A DNA stretch of 64,000 nucleotides. Source: Chaenocephalus aceratus. Its lineage: Eukaryota; Chordata; Actinopteri; Perciformes; Channichthyidae. The translations under genes and the position numbers were made by a program. Shown one piece after another: positions 35,725 to 47,234 of this stretch. The notes under the pieces were generated by a model. It was given only the letters and a program-made list of their open reading frames with translations. It did no database searches and was not told the origin of the DNA. How positions within the stretch are numbered: position 1 is the stretch's first letter; each line of letters begins with the position of its first letter. The stretch covers positions 33,637,718-33,701,717 of the forward strand of contig CM043787.1 in assembly GCA_023974075.1 (NCBI GenBank), given 5' to 3'.

Positions 35725-37450
35725 TGAGTACAAAAACCTCATGCTCACATACAAATCCCACCACAACCTGGCCCCCAACTATCTGCCCGACCTCCTTTGG
35801 AAGTACACCTCCTCTCGCGCCCTCCGCTCATCCTCTGCTGGTCTGCTAACCGTCCCCACCCTACGCCTCGCCACCATTGGTGCTTCGACTTTTAGCTGCA
35901 CTGCTCCCAAACTCTGAACTCACATCCGACAGTCGGACACAATCGCCTCATTCAAATCCCAACTGAAAATCCACCTTTTCAGATCTGCCTACTCACTGTC
36001 ATGTCCCATGTTTCTCTACATGTTCTATGTTACTGCTCTTTTGTACAGTTTTTTTAAAGTATATTTTCTGAATTGTGAGGTGTCCTTGGGTGCTTTGAAA
36101 GGCCTCTAAATAAAATGTATTATTTAGTGGGAATGCTGATAACAGCATTCCAACTATATGTTATTGAAAAGTTTATTATTATTCCGCCAACTTGTTTTGC
36201 CGCGCTTCTTCTCCCGCATTGAACATCGCAGAAATGGGAATCGATGGCTATTACTTTTCTCATTCATAACTTTCATAATTCCAGAGATACATCCCATAAT
36301 TCATCACATTTTTAACATTGAAGTCAATGGAGAAAATCTTCAGACTTCAACAAATCTTCATGCGACTTCAACTGCTAACTGTTCATTCATACTTTCACTC
36401 AGAAACCTCATTTTAACTTTAAAATGTTACACATCTTTCTGACAATATTCGTGTAACACAACTTTTAAATCTGATTTTTACTTTTAGAGATATTAAACAT
36501 TGTTCAGACCTTGTTAAAGAGGTTTTCTTCAGATTTGAACATTAACTATGCGTGATGTCACAGCTATAGGAAATCTTGAAATTTGGCTTCATATATTTTT
36601 TTAAAACTGCCATAATTCCCAAACCCTACATTCCTGAGACATAATTTTTCATGAAAAACGTAGGAAAACATCTTGTAGCTTGAAAGATGACAAATAATTA
36701 AGCAAAAATAATTAAACAAAATGCCTCTTGAGGGCATGAAGTGACAAAAACGTTCAAAATTCCTCCATTGAAGCCCATGTAATTTCAGGCTGATATTTCC
36801 TCACGGTAGCAGCCGCACACCTTTAGTTAAACTGCCAAAAAGGCCACATTATTAACCCGAAAGTACACAAATATTACACTTCAGATACTCAACTTCCTTG
36901 ACATGCTTCACGTTTTGAAATTTCACAGATATCTGTTACGGTTCTTCCACAAAACGTTCACATGTAAGAGGTTTATCTCTCATTCAGAACAATGGAAGCC
37001 TGTGATCTCTACAGTGCTCGTTGGCTCAACTATAAACACCTGTGTCATGGAACACGATGATGTCATCACTCCAACTGACACACTCAGAGCAGCAGACTTC
37101 AGATAGCAGTGTGCTAACAGTCCAGCCGTAAAGACATCTACGGGACAGTTCTCATTCATAACACTACGTTCGATTTCTCACTATGGGATGCGCCTCAACG
37201 CGTATGCAAACAGAAGCATCAATCTCATTACGCCAATCCTGATTGGCTGGTGATCTTGACATCAACGTCAGGGAATCCACCCACCCTTTAAGTAGCTTGC
37301 GCTACAACGCAGCGTCATTCAAACACCTCTTCTCGCTTCAGAGCACATCTCGATTTATCAGTAACCGGGCTAGCTTAAAGGGCCACAGACTGAACCCAAC
37401 AAGCGACAGCCGCTGAACCGGAGCCCCACGCCGTTTCAGGCTGGGACCCG

Positions 37451-38346
37451 GTGGCGGCAAGAGCCGCGAGAGCGGAGCCCCGCGCTGTGTCAAGCTGGGG
37501 CTCCCAATTGGACCTCACCATGGTTCCACCCGCGGAGGATGTCCTGGAGTTGGACTACATGGAGGACGAAGAGGATACCTCTGAGTTCCTCCTGTCTGAC
37601 TCGGATGAGGATGACATCTTCGTTTCATCGGCTCAGGCTGCAAAGCCGGGAGCGATGTCCGCTCCCCCGGGCGAGAGCACACCAGCTTCGCCCGTCCTAA
37701 GCATGGACTTGCAGGCCGTGTGTCAACGCGCTGCGTCCAGGCTGGACATCGCATGGCCTGAAGTGGCAAAGGAGACCTCCAGATCTCGCTACGAGGGGAA
37801 GAACTTGCCCCAAGCTGCGAGGACGAAGAGGCAGCTACTTCCAGTCTTTCCGTGTGGGACGAGATCGCAGCGATCACGGACATTTGCCTCTGTGTGCAGC
37901 GCTGTGCAGTCCAAGCCTCGAGCAAAGCACTGGGAATGATGGTGATACAGTAGAGAGCCAGGTGGCTCAACCTGACAAACCTTCCAGACCGGGAAAAAGA
38001 GGATGTTCTGGACATGCCTATTGTTCCCGTGGGCATATTTGGCTCCGCTCTAGCTTCAATGCAGCTGAGGTGCAAGTCAAAAAGGAAGGGAGACGAGGAA
38101 GGGAGACGAGGCTCTCCAGCTCTGCCTCCAATGGTCCCGCGGCAGGCCTTCACTCAAGCTGTCTCACGTCCTGCCCGGTTCAAAATACCGAAGCAGCAGA
38201 GACCGCAGCCCGTCCCGGGTCCCCAGCCCAGGCACGAGGTAAGAGGGAGCTTGCCAAGAAAATCTCCGGTTCAGGCAGCTGCCGCTCAGGCGCAGCCGAC
38301 CCAGGTTTTCAGCAACCAGGCGAGGAAGAAGAAGCGGGCGGCCTGA
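37451..38346 (+). pseudogene. gag remnant of DIRS copy 3
   Basis: The first block (37451 to about 37853) covers the acidic and central gag regions (LELDYMEDEEDTSEFLLS, SRYEGKNLPQAARTKRQ). A deletion of several hundred bases relative to copy 1 then joins LLPVFP to the segment equivalent to DEIAAVTDICL, with a frame change. A stop (TAG, 37951-37953) interrupts the following part. The C-terminal block from 38014 is open and ends in the same basic RKKKRAA tail as copy 1. The N-terminal cysteine cluster is gone. Confidence 0.85.
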
Positions 38347-38640
38347 CAGCCTCCTCTCCTCTCCTCGATGAAGGAGCTGGAAGTTCCCTGTTCCCCAGCT
38401 CCGGAGCACGTTCCAGTGTTGGATGCTCATGTGTTTTCGGGGTGCCACCATGCCCCCATCTTCCCGCCGCCTCGAGTGATGCCAGAACGTCATACTCAAG
38501 TTCGCGCCATCAGGGAAATGGACTTAACATCGAAGGCAGCAAGTTCCGCTGCCTGTTTAAGTCACACAAACACATGTCATCATTGTTGTTTCAAAATAAA
38601 TCATTTTCTACTGTCGTTTCCAGGCTTGAAGCCAAGTAAA

Positions 38641-39613
38641 ATGAAAAGAAAAACAATAAAAACAATAAACAGTCTGTCGTCTGCCCCTCTTTTGAGAGCG
38701 GCTACGGCCTCTCTCAAAAGGCGGACAATAGACGGGATTGTGAAGGCACCACCGCCACGCGTATGCGCAGTGTCGGCCGGGGTTGTCAACCTGGGGTACC
38801 ACCGTGTTCAGACACTAGAGGGCCCCATGACACAACAAATAAAGACACTGAGGGCAGACGACAGAGCTGTGACATCTCCGCTCGCTTTGAGAAGCGAAAA
38901 GTGGAGGATGCTCACCGATTCTGCTTGGGTTTTCAAGACAGTAACACGGGGCTACAGGCTCCAATTCGCTGTCACCCCCCTCACATCTCGGGCATTCTGT
39001 ATTCACAGGCCCGGGGAGAGTCGGCCCATATTCTAGAGCAAGAGATTTTCTCGCTATATCGATAATACCCTCCGAACAGAGTCAGAGCGGCTTTTATTCC
39101 AAGTATTTCCTCGTTCCCAAACGGGGAGGGAACGGAATTCGGCCTATACTAGATTTGAGAGCTCTGAACAAATATCTCAAAAGATACAAATTCAGAATGC
39201 TCACTCACACATCTCTGTTGCGTCTCGTGCGCCAAAACGACTGGTTCACATCAGTCGACCTGAAAGATGCGTATTTCCACATCCCAGTATATTACCCACA
39301 CAGGAAATATCTGAGGTTCGCCTTTCAGGGTGTCTGTTACGAGTACAGAGTACTTCCCTTCGGTCTGTCTCTCAGCCCGCGAGTGTTTGTACGGTGTACG
39401 GAAGCCGCGATAGCCCCGTTAAGACAACAGGGTATTCGCCTGGCAACTTATCTGGACGATTGGCTCCTTCTCGCACAGTCGGAGCAAGAGGCTATTATGC
39501 AGACGAATGTCCTCGTAAAACACCTGCTCGACCTGGGTTTCGTAATAAACACAGAAAAGAGCATGTTGTCACCAGCCCAGACTATACTCTTCCTGGGCCT
39601 ACGCCTGAATTGC
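38641..39613 (+). pseudogene. Reverse transcriptase remnant of DIRS copy 3 with intact YLDD core
   Basis: The pol start (KRKTIKTINS, LLRAATASLKRRTIDG) and the entry to the RT domain (SAWVFKTVTRGYRLQFA) are in the first frame. SAHILEQEIFSLYR follows in the third frame. From about 39062 the core is in the second frame, so at least two frameshifts precede it. The core shows SGFYSKYFLVPK, RPILDLRALNKYL, DLKDAYFHIPV (first catalytic Asp), FAFQGVCYEYRVLPFGLSLS and YLDDWLLLAQS (the YxDD box, last two catalytic Asp), then VLVKHLLDLGFVIN and FLGLRLN. A deletion then joins it to the recombinase at about 39612. This block is what copy 1 lacks. Confidence 0.9.
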
Positions 39614-40160
39614 GCTCTCTGTACATCCTTCATGCACTCAGTTTGCCCCGGGGCAAACGAGAGTGTTGCTAAAGCCCAACCCTGCCTTTATACCTAAGGT
39701 AGTTGGCTCATGTACCCCCATTGACATTGTGGCATTTCCTCCGCCGCTGTGTTCCTCTGAGGAACAGCGGCCGAATTTGCTGTGTCCAGTTCGTGCTTTA
39801 CGCATCTATATGGACAGGTCAAAAGAGTTTCGTTGTAATGACCAACTCTTTATATCCTGGGCTAACCCTCAGAAAGGCAAGCCCGTTACCAGGCAATGGC
39901 TCTCCCACTGGATTGTGGAAGCGATTGCTCTGGCTTATACGAGTCAGGGTTTGCAGGCACCAACGGGCCTGCATGCTCATTCTACTCGTGGACTGGCTAC
40001 ATCCTGGGCTTTGTTCAAGGGTGTTTCCATCCAAGACATTTGTGCAGCAGCGAGCTGGTCCTCGCCGCTCACTTTTGTCCGCTTTTACAGGCTAGATGTC
40101 TCTGCAAGTGTGGCCCGCGCAGTGCTGGGTCCCGTGTTGAGACAGAGTTCTACCTGTTAA
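39614..40160 (+). pseudogene. Tyrosine recombinase C-terminal remnant of DIRS copy 3
   Basis: It begins within the catalytic domain (VHPSCTQFAPGQTRVLLKP) and runs to the natural end. It keeps the HxxR motif (AHSTRG), AASW and the nucleophile in FVRFYRLD, but lacks the first catalytic Arg and the whole N-terminal half because of the deletion from RT. One residue is missing near the end (SASVARA versus SAPSVARA). No stop occurs within the fragment. Confidence 0.88.
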
Positions 40161-40221
40161 GTTCTGATGGTTTTGGTGATTTTCGAGATAAGCATGTCTA
40201 GCAATACGGGAGTTTCAATAT

Positions 40222-40317
40222 CCCATAGTGAGACATCAAACGGAGTGTTATGAATGAGAACTATAGGTTACTTACGTAACCCCAGGCCACAGAGTAACAT
40301 GAAGTGAGATGTCTCAC
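40222..40317 (+). repeat. Internal complementary region of DIRS copy 3
   Basis: It reads as the fused, inverted outer ends (CCCATAGTGAG...GAGAAC|TATAGG...), as in copy 1. It has 7 differences in 96 from the element's present ends. Confidence 0.9.
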
Positions 40318-41416
40318 CAGACGGCCCTTCTTGCTAAGGCGAAGCGAGAAGAGGTGCTTATTTTGAATGACGCTGCGTCGTAGCGCAAGCTACTTAAAGG
40401 GTGGGTGGATTCCCTGACGTTGACGTCAAGATCACCAGCCAATCAGGATTGGCGTAATGAGATTGATGCTTCTGTTTGCATACGCGTTGAGGCGCATCCC
40501 ATAGTGAGACATCTCACTTCATGTTACTCTGAGAACTGGGTTTACGTAAGTAACCTATAGTTTTGAGATTTATTCCAATGCCGTTGCCATGGCAACACAA
40601 TGCTCGCACGGTTTTCTCATAACTTCAGTGAAAATACTCAGCCCAGAACTTCACAGGTTTGGTCACGATGCAGCCATCAACGCATCTAAGCGTAGTATGG
40701 GGTGTCATCAAATGCCGTTGCCATGGCATAAACATTGATTGATTGATGGCGACAGACAACTCACCATGAAACAGGATATCGCTGTCAGTCCAATGGACAC
40801 GGTCCAATCGTCCCCCAATCTTCACTTGTATATCACTGGTCCATGCCTCAACAGCTCTACGCCAAATATGAGATCTCACCATATGCCGTTTCATGTTTTA
40901 TGGCGAGGGATGCGTATCCCTCACCATAAAACATGATGTCGCTATAACTCCTATGAACATTTTCAAAAAGTGCTCAAACTTCACATGTGTGCTAACAGTC
41001 CAGCCGTGAACACATCTACGGGACAGTTTTGAGATTTCTTCAAATGCCGTTACTATGGCAACACAATGCTCGTCTTGAAACACGGTTTTCTCAACTTCAG
41101 TGAAACTGCTCCAAACGCCCCAAAACTTCACAGATTTGGTAACGATGCAGCCATCAACGCATCTAAGCATATTATGGGGTGTCATCAAATGCTGTTGCCA
41201 TTGCGACAGATCATTCGCCATCAAGTTAGTTCAAAAGTTTGCAGTTCAAATATTCTGCTGCTTTTCCAAGCCTTTTTACTTTCTTTTCTTCTCTCATCAC
41301 ACATTCAAGCCCCCAGTTCATGTATCATTTCAATCTCAATTCTTCACTTTCTTCTTACACATTACATTTCAGCATAGCAGTTTAGCATCAGATTTTCAGC
41401 ATAAAGCACTCCCACT

Positions 41417-42684
41417 AGCAATTTCTTCAGGAATTGCATTCTCTAGTTATTATGATTATTTGATTGTGGAGGTAATGATAAAGTTGCTGCACAGGATTAG
41501 TACATAATCCTCTGATGTATTGAACTTTTATTGTTCATCTAGTCATTGCGCTTAAAGGAAACTTTTCGTTTGTGCTGAATCACATCAAAGCAAAGACACC
41601 ACATGCGCTAATATAGAATGAGAGTGATGAGTCTTTGAAAAATGATCAGATGCTGGCACGGCCATATACAGCCCATACTGCTGACTGCACAGCTTTCAAA
41701 AATAAATCAAAGTCTTTCATACTGTAAAAACATGTGGTCCACCGCTACTGATGCATATCAAACAGTCCATGATGAAACAAAACCTGAATGAATGAATACC
41801 CTCAAATATTAGTTAATGTACATTTGTGAGTCTGGTGCTGTATTGCGACAGCTGTACAACAAACAATAACCAGTGTTTAAACAAATGGCAACAGTTTAAT
41901 GAGATGGTTGCAATGAGCAGAAAATGTAGCCTAAAATACATTAAATTAAACTTTTGGATGTCCTATATTAGTGAGAAGAACCATCTAAGAACATTATTTT
42001 GAATGCCAGTTGCTCGAAAAGTGATTATAAAATAATTTAAATATACAAGGGAACATAACATATATTTTTTTATGAATGACATACATTTTCCAGCTCCTGC
42101 ACATTTTATTTATGAAACCATGTGAAACCCCTACTTTAGAGTTTTGTCACATTGAAAGTCAGTCTACTACCTTGGGGATGCTATCTCAACTTGCTGTTAT
42201 AGAAGCTTGAAGTCTTTTATGATATGATTCTGCATCCAGATATACCATTCATTTAGTTGCTATGTTATATATATATATTTGTATGCTGTCTCTAATCCAA
42301 TTGTTTGACAATCTAAGGTGCTGGTGAACATGTATGTTCATGTTTGTAAGTTACTGTAAATGATTCAGATGACTAGCAGGAAAGCTGATGTGGTTAGGGG
42401 TTGTTGTTCAAAGTGTGTGTCTCTTGTGTTGTGAAGCAGGCTGCACACGGAGAATTCAGAACAAGTGATTAACAGAGCAGCAAAATACAATTCCATTAAT
42501 TTTGTTTGGACATTTCTCAAAAAAATGTACATAGAAGAAGTGGAGGGAGTTACATTTTTCTAAAAGCAGGCAGTTTTGTAGCAACACAGCAGAGCTCAGC
42601 ATTTTGTTTATTCAGATCTGAACGAGAGCCAAATGGAAAATTAGTTTTTGCTGTAGTGTTTTGTTGTTTCAATTATGTCTTGTC
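41417..42684. other. Intergenic sequence, nothing recognised
   Basis: About 1.3 kb of AT-rich DNA between the host repeat of copy 3 and the nested transposon stack. No feature recognised. Confidence 0.4.
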
Positions 42685-43054
42685 CTAAAGGTCACCTGTA
42701 ATGCAAAATCCACTTTTTCATGTCTTTTATACATAAACATGTGTCCTCTCTCTCTGTGTAAAGAGATTCTGAACGTTTCAGGAAAAAAGATTCGCTCACT
42801 TTTTGTCCTGAACCATTTATATACAAACCTGTCTGAAAATAACGATTTTTTTTTTTTTTGGCTTGTGTAACCATTAGCCAATCACCAACCAAGGTAACCC
42901 CCGCCCACCTTATCACCTGAATCTCCTCCTAGAGCGCCATTGTTTTTTTAACCAAATATCTCTCAGAGGGGCGTGAGGAGTGGCTCCTTATTTTCAGAGA
43001 CAGAGAATCAGCACTTTTGAAACAGGGCTGAAACAGAGGGGTTTATGGGATTTC

Positions 43055-43396
43055 TTTTTTTATTTAACCTTTATTTAACCAGATAAAAAGCATTGAGATA
43101 AAATCTCATTTACAATGCTGACCTGGCCAAGAAGGCAGCAACGTTACACATTATTACACATAACACAGACATATCAAATACAGAGTACACAACTAAGTAA
43201 ACAAAAAGACGAAAAGCAGTCACTACATTGTGCACATTTGGGACAGTAAGAAAGGTACACTACTTATTACTGCAAGGCTAAAACAGGCTATAGGGACAAG
43301 TGCCATCAGTTTGAGGCTTGATTGAAGGTCATTCCAAGACCAAGGACCATAATAAAAAAGACTCATTTTTCCAGCCTCAGTCCGCACGGCAGGTAC
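43055..43396 (-). repeat. Unassigned teleost repeat, left part (continues at 46308-46474 and from 57530)
   Basis: The sequence TTTAACCTTTATTTAACCAG, then ATTGAGATAAAATCTCATTT and GACCTGGCCAAGAAGGCAGC, is an abundant fish repeat, probably the 3' region of a non-LTR element in minus orientation. The text is broken at 43397-43404 by a foldback hAT insertion, resumes at 46308 (TATCCAGGCACTGG), is broken again at 46475 and resumes near 57530 (GATGAGTCCTATAGGG). Confidence 0.55.
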
Positions 43397-43404
43397 CTGG
43401 AACC

Positions 43405-46299
43405 CAACAAGTCCTCCAACTCATACGACCAAATGGGTCGATTGTTTAAGCCCTTATTACGACCAAATATGTCGTTTGTTCAAGCGCTTAATACGACCTA
43501 TAATTACGTTTTAAAATTGTCGGCCTCTAGTGCTCCCGTTGAATGCAAACGTTATAGAGGGTTGTTTATTCACAAATAACCCTCTCTGTAAAATCCTAAA
43601 TTATAGGATAGTTTGGCCATTAAAACGCTTTATGATTAGATTTCTAGCGAGAAGTATATATTGTACTTTTAGAATCCACGTCCAGTCGATATGTAGGATC
43701 TATAGTTTGATAGATATTACGAAGATGATTTGAGGTTTCGTCAGGAGAACGTGTATATGCGGCAAGCTTCCATGTAAAGTTACGGGTTGAAAACAGTATT
43801 TCCGGTCTCGACGTTTTCATAATAAAACCAATGATCAAATGATTTAACAGTGATATCTGCAGTACTCATCCACTAAAAAACATCAGTTTATCCTAGTTAA
43901 TTATACGACATTAATTGGTTTAAATTGTGTACAATGCTTTTGTGTTTTTCCCATAAGTTTTTCTCTTTCGATTCTGAGAGACACATCTATTTTTTCAGAG
44001 GTTTTGATAGGCTAAAATCACGCTGCAATGCACGTCGGGATATGGTGTTTATGTGATTAAATTGGAAAACATTTAAAAAAATAAAATAATACTTTATTCC
44101 GAGTGCTCTTGCTTTTCTCTTTGAAAGTCATCACATAACGGCATTGTAATACACGGTTCGGCTGCATTAAATATTACATATCTGCCGTAGATATTTATTT
44201 ATTGAGCCCTGATCAGAAGACCTTTTGACAAACTGGAAGAGATGCCGCCAAAACTGAATATGTGACGTGGACCATAAATATATCAACAATTAAACAACAT
44301 CTTCCATTTCTTTTCACACAATACGTCTCCTTGCAGTATCAACACTAATTCGGCTGACTTTTATATTTGATCCAATTTGTAGATAGTCTGTATTTACACC
44401 ATAACGGTGCACAGCTGATAGAAAGGGACTTTTTTTGTAGTTTTTAAAGATATTACTGATTTTCTGAACTACCTTTCCAACTCCTCATGCAGGTTCAGTA
44501 CAATGCATAAGCTTCACATCGAGTGACTGAAACTGTATTTTCCTTTACCGTTCTGTTTTAATTTCACAATAAAGTGAATAGTCATATGTTTGACATTATT
44601 ATATTTTATTAACTAGACCACTGGTCTAAACCGCACCTCCTAGAGGTTAAAGCACGTTATTGAATTGAGTTGTTGAATAAGTTATATTTGATGAAAACAT
44701 TTAAATATTAAGAGTAGCCTACATACAAAATAGGGGTCAATGATAGAAATATAGAATATAAAATATCAAGAAGATACTGTAGTGATCTCTACAATAAAAC
44801 AGTTTAGTGCAGGACGTCCAAAGATATTAACAGGAGGATGTGCAAAACAGACAAACTGATAAGGCTGAATTTTACTCAGGTGTAACTAAAGTCTGATTTA
44901 AGGGTTGTTTATATTTCACATCATTAATCAGAATCTGCAAAGTAACAACAATACATTTAGTAGAGTAAAAATACCAGGTTAACCTCTGAATTGTAGTGGA
45001 GTAGAACAAAGTAGGACATGCTGCTGTAACAAAAACATTTCCCAACTTGGGATCAATAAAGTATATCTTATCTTATCTTAAGATGATCGATGGCTACTGC
45101 CATATTTGCTAAATGTGCATCTGAACCTTGACAAGTGCATGTTTCAGGCTTATCAATTAACAACAGGAGGGGTCACAGACATAAGACCAGCTGTTAAATA
45201 AAGCTCTTCTGACCTTAGCTGTCATGTGGGTATATTAATGCTGCCCATTATGGACACAAGTCATTTTCACCCATGTATTAATTATATGTTTTAAATTTGA
45301 TAACACCAATGTGTTTCATATCCCCTAAACCTCCAGGGATGTATACAGTTTAATACTGGCAACTTCTAATTGTGGGAAATACGAAAACGTCTTTTAAAAC
45401 TACAATTCCCAGTAGAGACGTGCCATAGAACATGTTGCGAAACACACAATAGCCAGCATGTGTAATTCTGGGGGGGGGGAGGGCTGGGCTGGACCCGTCC
45501 AAGTCCAGTTTTGGATAGTCTGGCGTGGTTCCATTCCATTTCAAAGAGCTGTTTGACACTCGGCGTAACCTTGTTACACTGCCACTCCAACATCCAATCA
45601 CAAAGCTTGAGGGCTAATCACGGGGTTTATAAAGCAAGGCGGATGTTGTAGTCCCAAACGATAGCTGGGAATTCTGGGTAGTGTAGTGTCTTCGGAAACT
45701 CTGTCGTGTCTAAACTCCGAAAAAACAATTTGTTTCTTCGAATCGAAGGTTAAAAACACAAAAGCATTGTACACAATTTAAACCAATCAATATTGTGTAA
45801 TTAACAAGGATAAACTGATTTTTAGTGAATGAGTAATGGAGATATCACTGTGTAATCATTTCACAGTGTGGGGAATACTTCCGGTTTTATTATGAAAACT
45901 TCGAGACCGGAAATACTGTTTTCACCCACGCTAACTTTACATGGAAGCTGCCCCATAGACAGTACACGTTAACCTGGCGAGACCTCAAATCATCTTCGTA
46001 TATCTATCAAACTGTAGATCCTACACATCCACTGGACGTAGATTATAAAAGTACAATATACACTTCTCGCTAGAAATCTAATAAAAAAGCATTTTAATGG
46101 CCAAACTATTCCACAATTTAGGATTTTCCAGAGAGGGTTATTTGTGAATAAACGACCCTCCGTTTGCAATCGACAGGAGCATGTTGTTTCTTACACGACC
46201 ACTAGAGGTGCTACACTTTAAAACGTGACTCTGGGTCGTATTTAGCTGCTGAACAATCGACCTACAGTATATGGTCGTTTTTTGTAGGAGGACAGGCTG
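43405..46299 (-). mobile_element. hAT-like foldback element A (2.9 kb) with 8-bp target duplication
   Basis: Termini CAACAAGTCCTCC (left) and, inverted, CAGCCTGTCCTCC (right) are flanked by identical CTGGAACC (43397-43404 and 46300-46307). The 8-bp duplication fits hAT elements. The arms are long imperfect inverted repeats: about 43420-44020 pairs with about 45700-46290 (for example ACAGTATTTCCGGTCTCGA and its complement). A non-palindromic core lies between. No transposase frame was found. The inner parts of the arms (from GTGATATCTGCAGTACTCAT) and the core are shared with the second foldback element at 49824-53263, in opposite orientation, while the outer ends differ. Confidence 0.8.
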
Positions 46300-47197
46300 C
46301 TGGAACCGTATCCAGGCACTGGTTCTGAGGTTGTAAGAGTCAAAAACTGGAGAAAATCTGGCACATATATACAGTGGAAGCTTACCTAAAACAGCTTTAT
46401 ACATTAATAAAAACCAATGCTGCATCCTACGCATATAAGTGAGGACCATCCAGTTAGGCTATACAGTTTGCAATAGGCGCATTCACACTGCGGTACTTTT
46501 CCCACAAAGGTTCATGCGAACTTAGTTCATGCGAACTCTTTAGTTCGCATGAACTAAGTACAGATCGCGTTCACACCGGAAAAAGTCCCTGGGGGTGGAT
46601 TCAAGCCCCCAGGAAGTGCGCCGGACTCAGATGGAAATATTCGTGCTGGCCAAATGGCGGTACTGCACATCCGTTTGGTTGCCAGGCCCGGAAACACTTT
46701 TTCCCATTGACTTACATGGGGAAAGAATGGTCTGTAACTCGTTGGATAATTTTTTTTAAACTAAATAAACTACCCAGTATGAACACTTGTATAGCCCTTA
46801 TTAAAAACATTCGTTCCTCAAGTTGTAAAAATGTGCTAATAACGTTATTCTGAGAGTTATTTCCCTCGGCATTATGAACGCGCATCTAACCCACGGGACC
46901 ACGCCGCCCGGCACGTTCATGTTACGTGTTCAGCACTACATGAGTTTCTCTTTACCCATGGATGCACAATAACAACGGACCCATATCGCCTTACTGCCAG
47001 CCCACGGAGCTGTAATAATGGATATATTGCACATGTTTGCTGTAATTCATAATTTGTAAAATGAATATTATAATATTATACTACATGGGCTGTATGATGT
47101 AAATCTTGTACCGTAAATGTTGTTTAAATAAAGTTAATATTACCGACGTAGATTAACGTTCCTGTAGCTTCTTATTGCACTAACAAGTTTATTGCAC

Positions 47198-47201
<4 letters not shown>

Positions 47202-47232
<31 letters not shown>
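47202..47232. repeat. TA microsatellite flanked by short inverted repeat
   Basis: An alternating TA run lies between ATTGCACTGTGTGTATA and TATACAGTGCAAT, which are largely inverted copies, so the segment could extrude as a cruciform. Confidence 0.85.

Positions 47233-47234
<2 letters not shown>

Larger units (their letters stand above)
34998..36122 (+). pseudogene. L2/CR1-type LINE ORF2 C-terminal remnant, split by a solo LTR
   Basis: The first part reads VLAHAFVTSHIDYCNAVLSC and LPIK; the part after the LTR reads KFLIKLKIIQNSAARSSV, DHITPVLIQLHWLP, YKSHHNLAPNYLPDLL and LRSSSAGLLTVP. These are the well-known C-terminal blocks of L2/CR1-group LINE reverse transcriptases. If the LTR at 35076-35526 and one copy of its 5-bp duplication are ignored, the two halves join in frame. 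A CAA array replaces the residues after HWLP. The 3' end shows a LINE-like tail with AAATAAAATGTATTATT. It is a 5'-truncated, dead copy. Confidence 0.85.
37148..40559 (+). mobile_element. DIRS-type retrotransposon, copy 3 (3.4 kb, internally deleted)
   Basis: Left end GTTCTCATTCATAAC at 37148 and right end GTAACCTATA at 40559, with GTT following at 40560-40562. The ICR is at about 40222-40317. It differs from the element's own ends at 3 of 40 positions on the left and 4 of 56 on the right. The leader and gag N-terminus, part of gag, and the segment from the end of RT through RNase H to the first half of the recombinase are deleted. It is the only copy in the window that keeps the RT catalytic core. 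It interrupts a repeat whose uninterrupted counterpart is at 40985-41215. Confidence 0.95.
36126..41416. mobile_element. TIR-bounded repeat unit that hosts DIRS copy 3
   Basis: The left edge AGTGGGAATGCT and right edge AGCACTCCCACT are inverted with one mismatch. The left edge also folds on itself (GGAATGCTG ATAA CAGCATTCC). The interior (TTCATAATTCCAGAGATACA, AACATTGAAGTCAATGGAG) is a repeat text familiar from teleosts. Near the right end, a roughly 230-bp module occurs twice in direct orientation: one copy is interrupted by DIRS copy 3 (37105-37147 plus 40560-40740), the other is intact (40985-41215). No coding domain was found and target duplications are not clear. A non-autonomous DNA element is the likely interpretation. 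Confidence 0.5.

Noticed and set aside
35580..35849. Glutamine-rich protein gene
   Set aside because: It is the CAA array within a LINE remnant; flanking residues are LINE reverse-transcriptase blocks.
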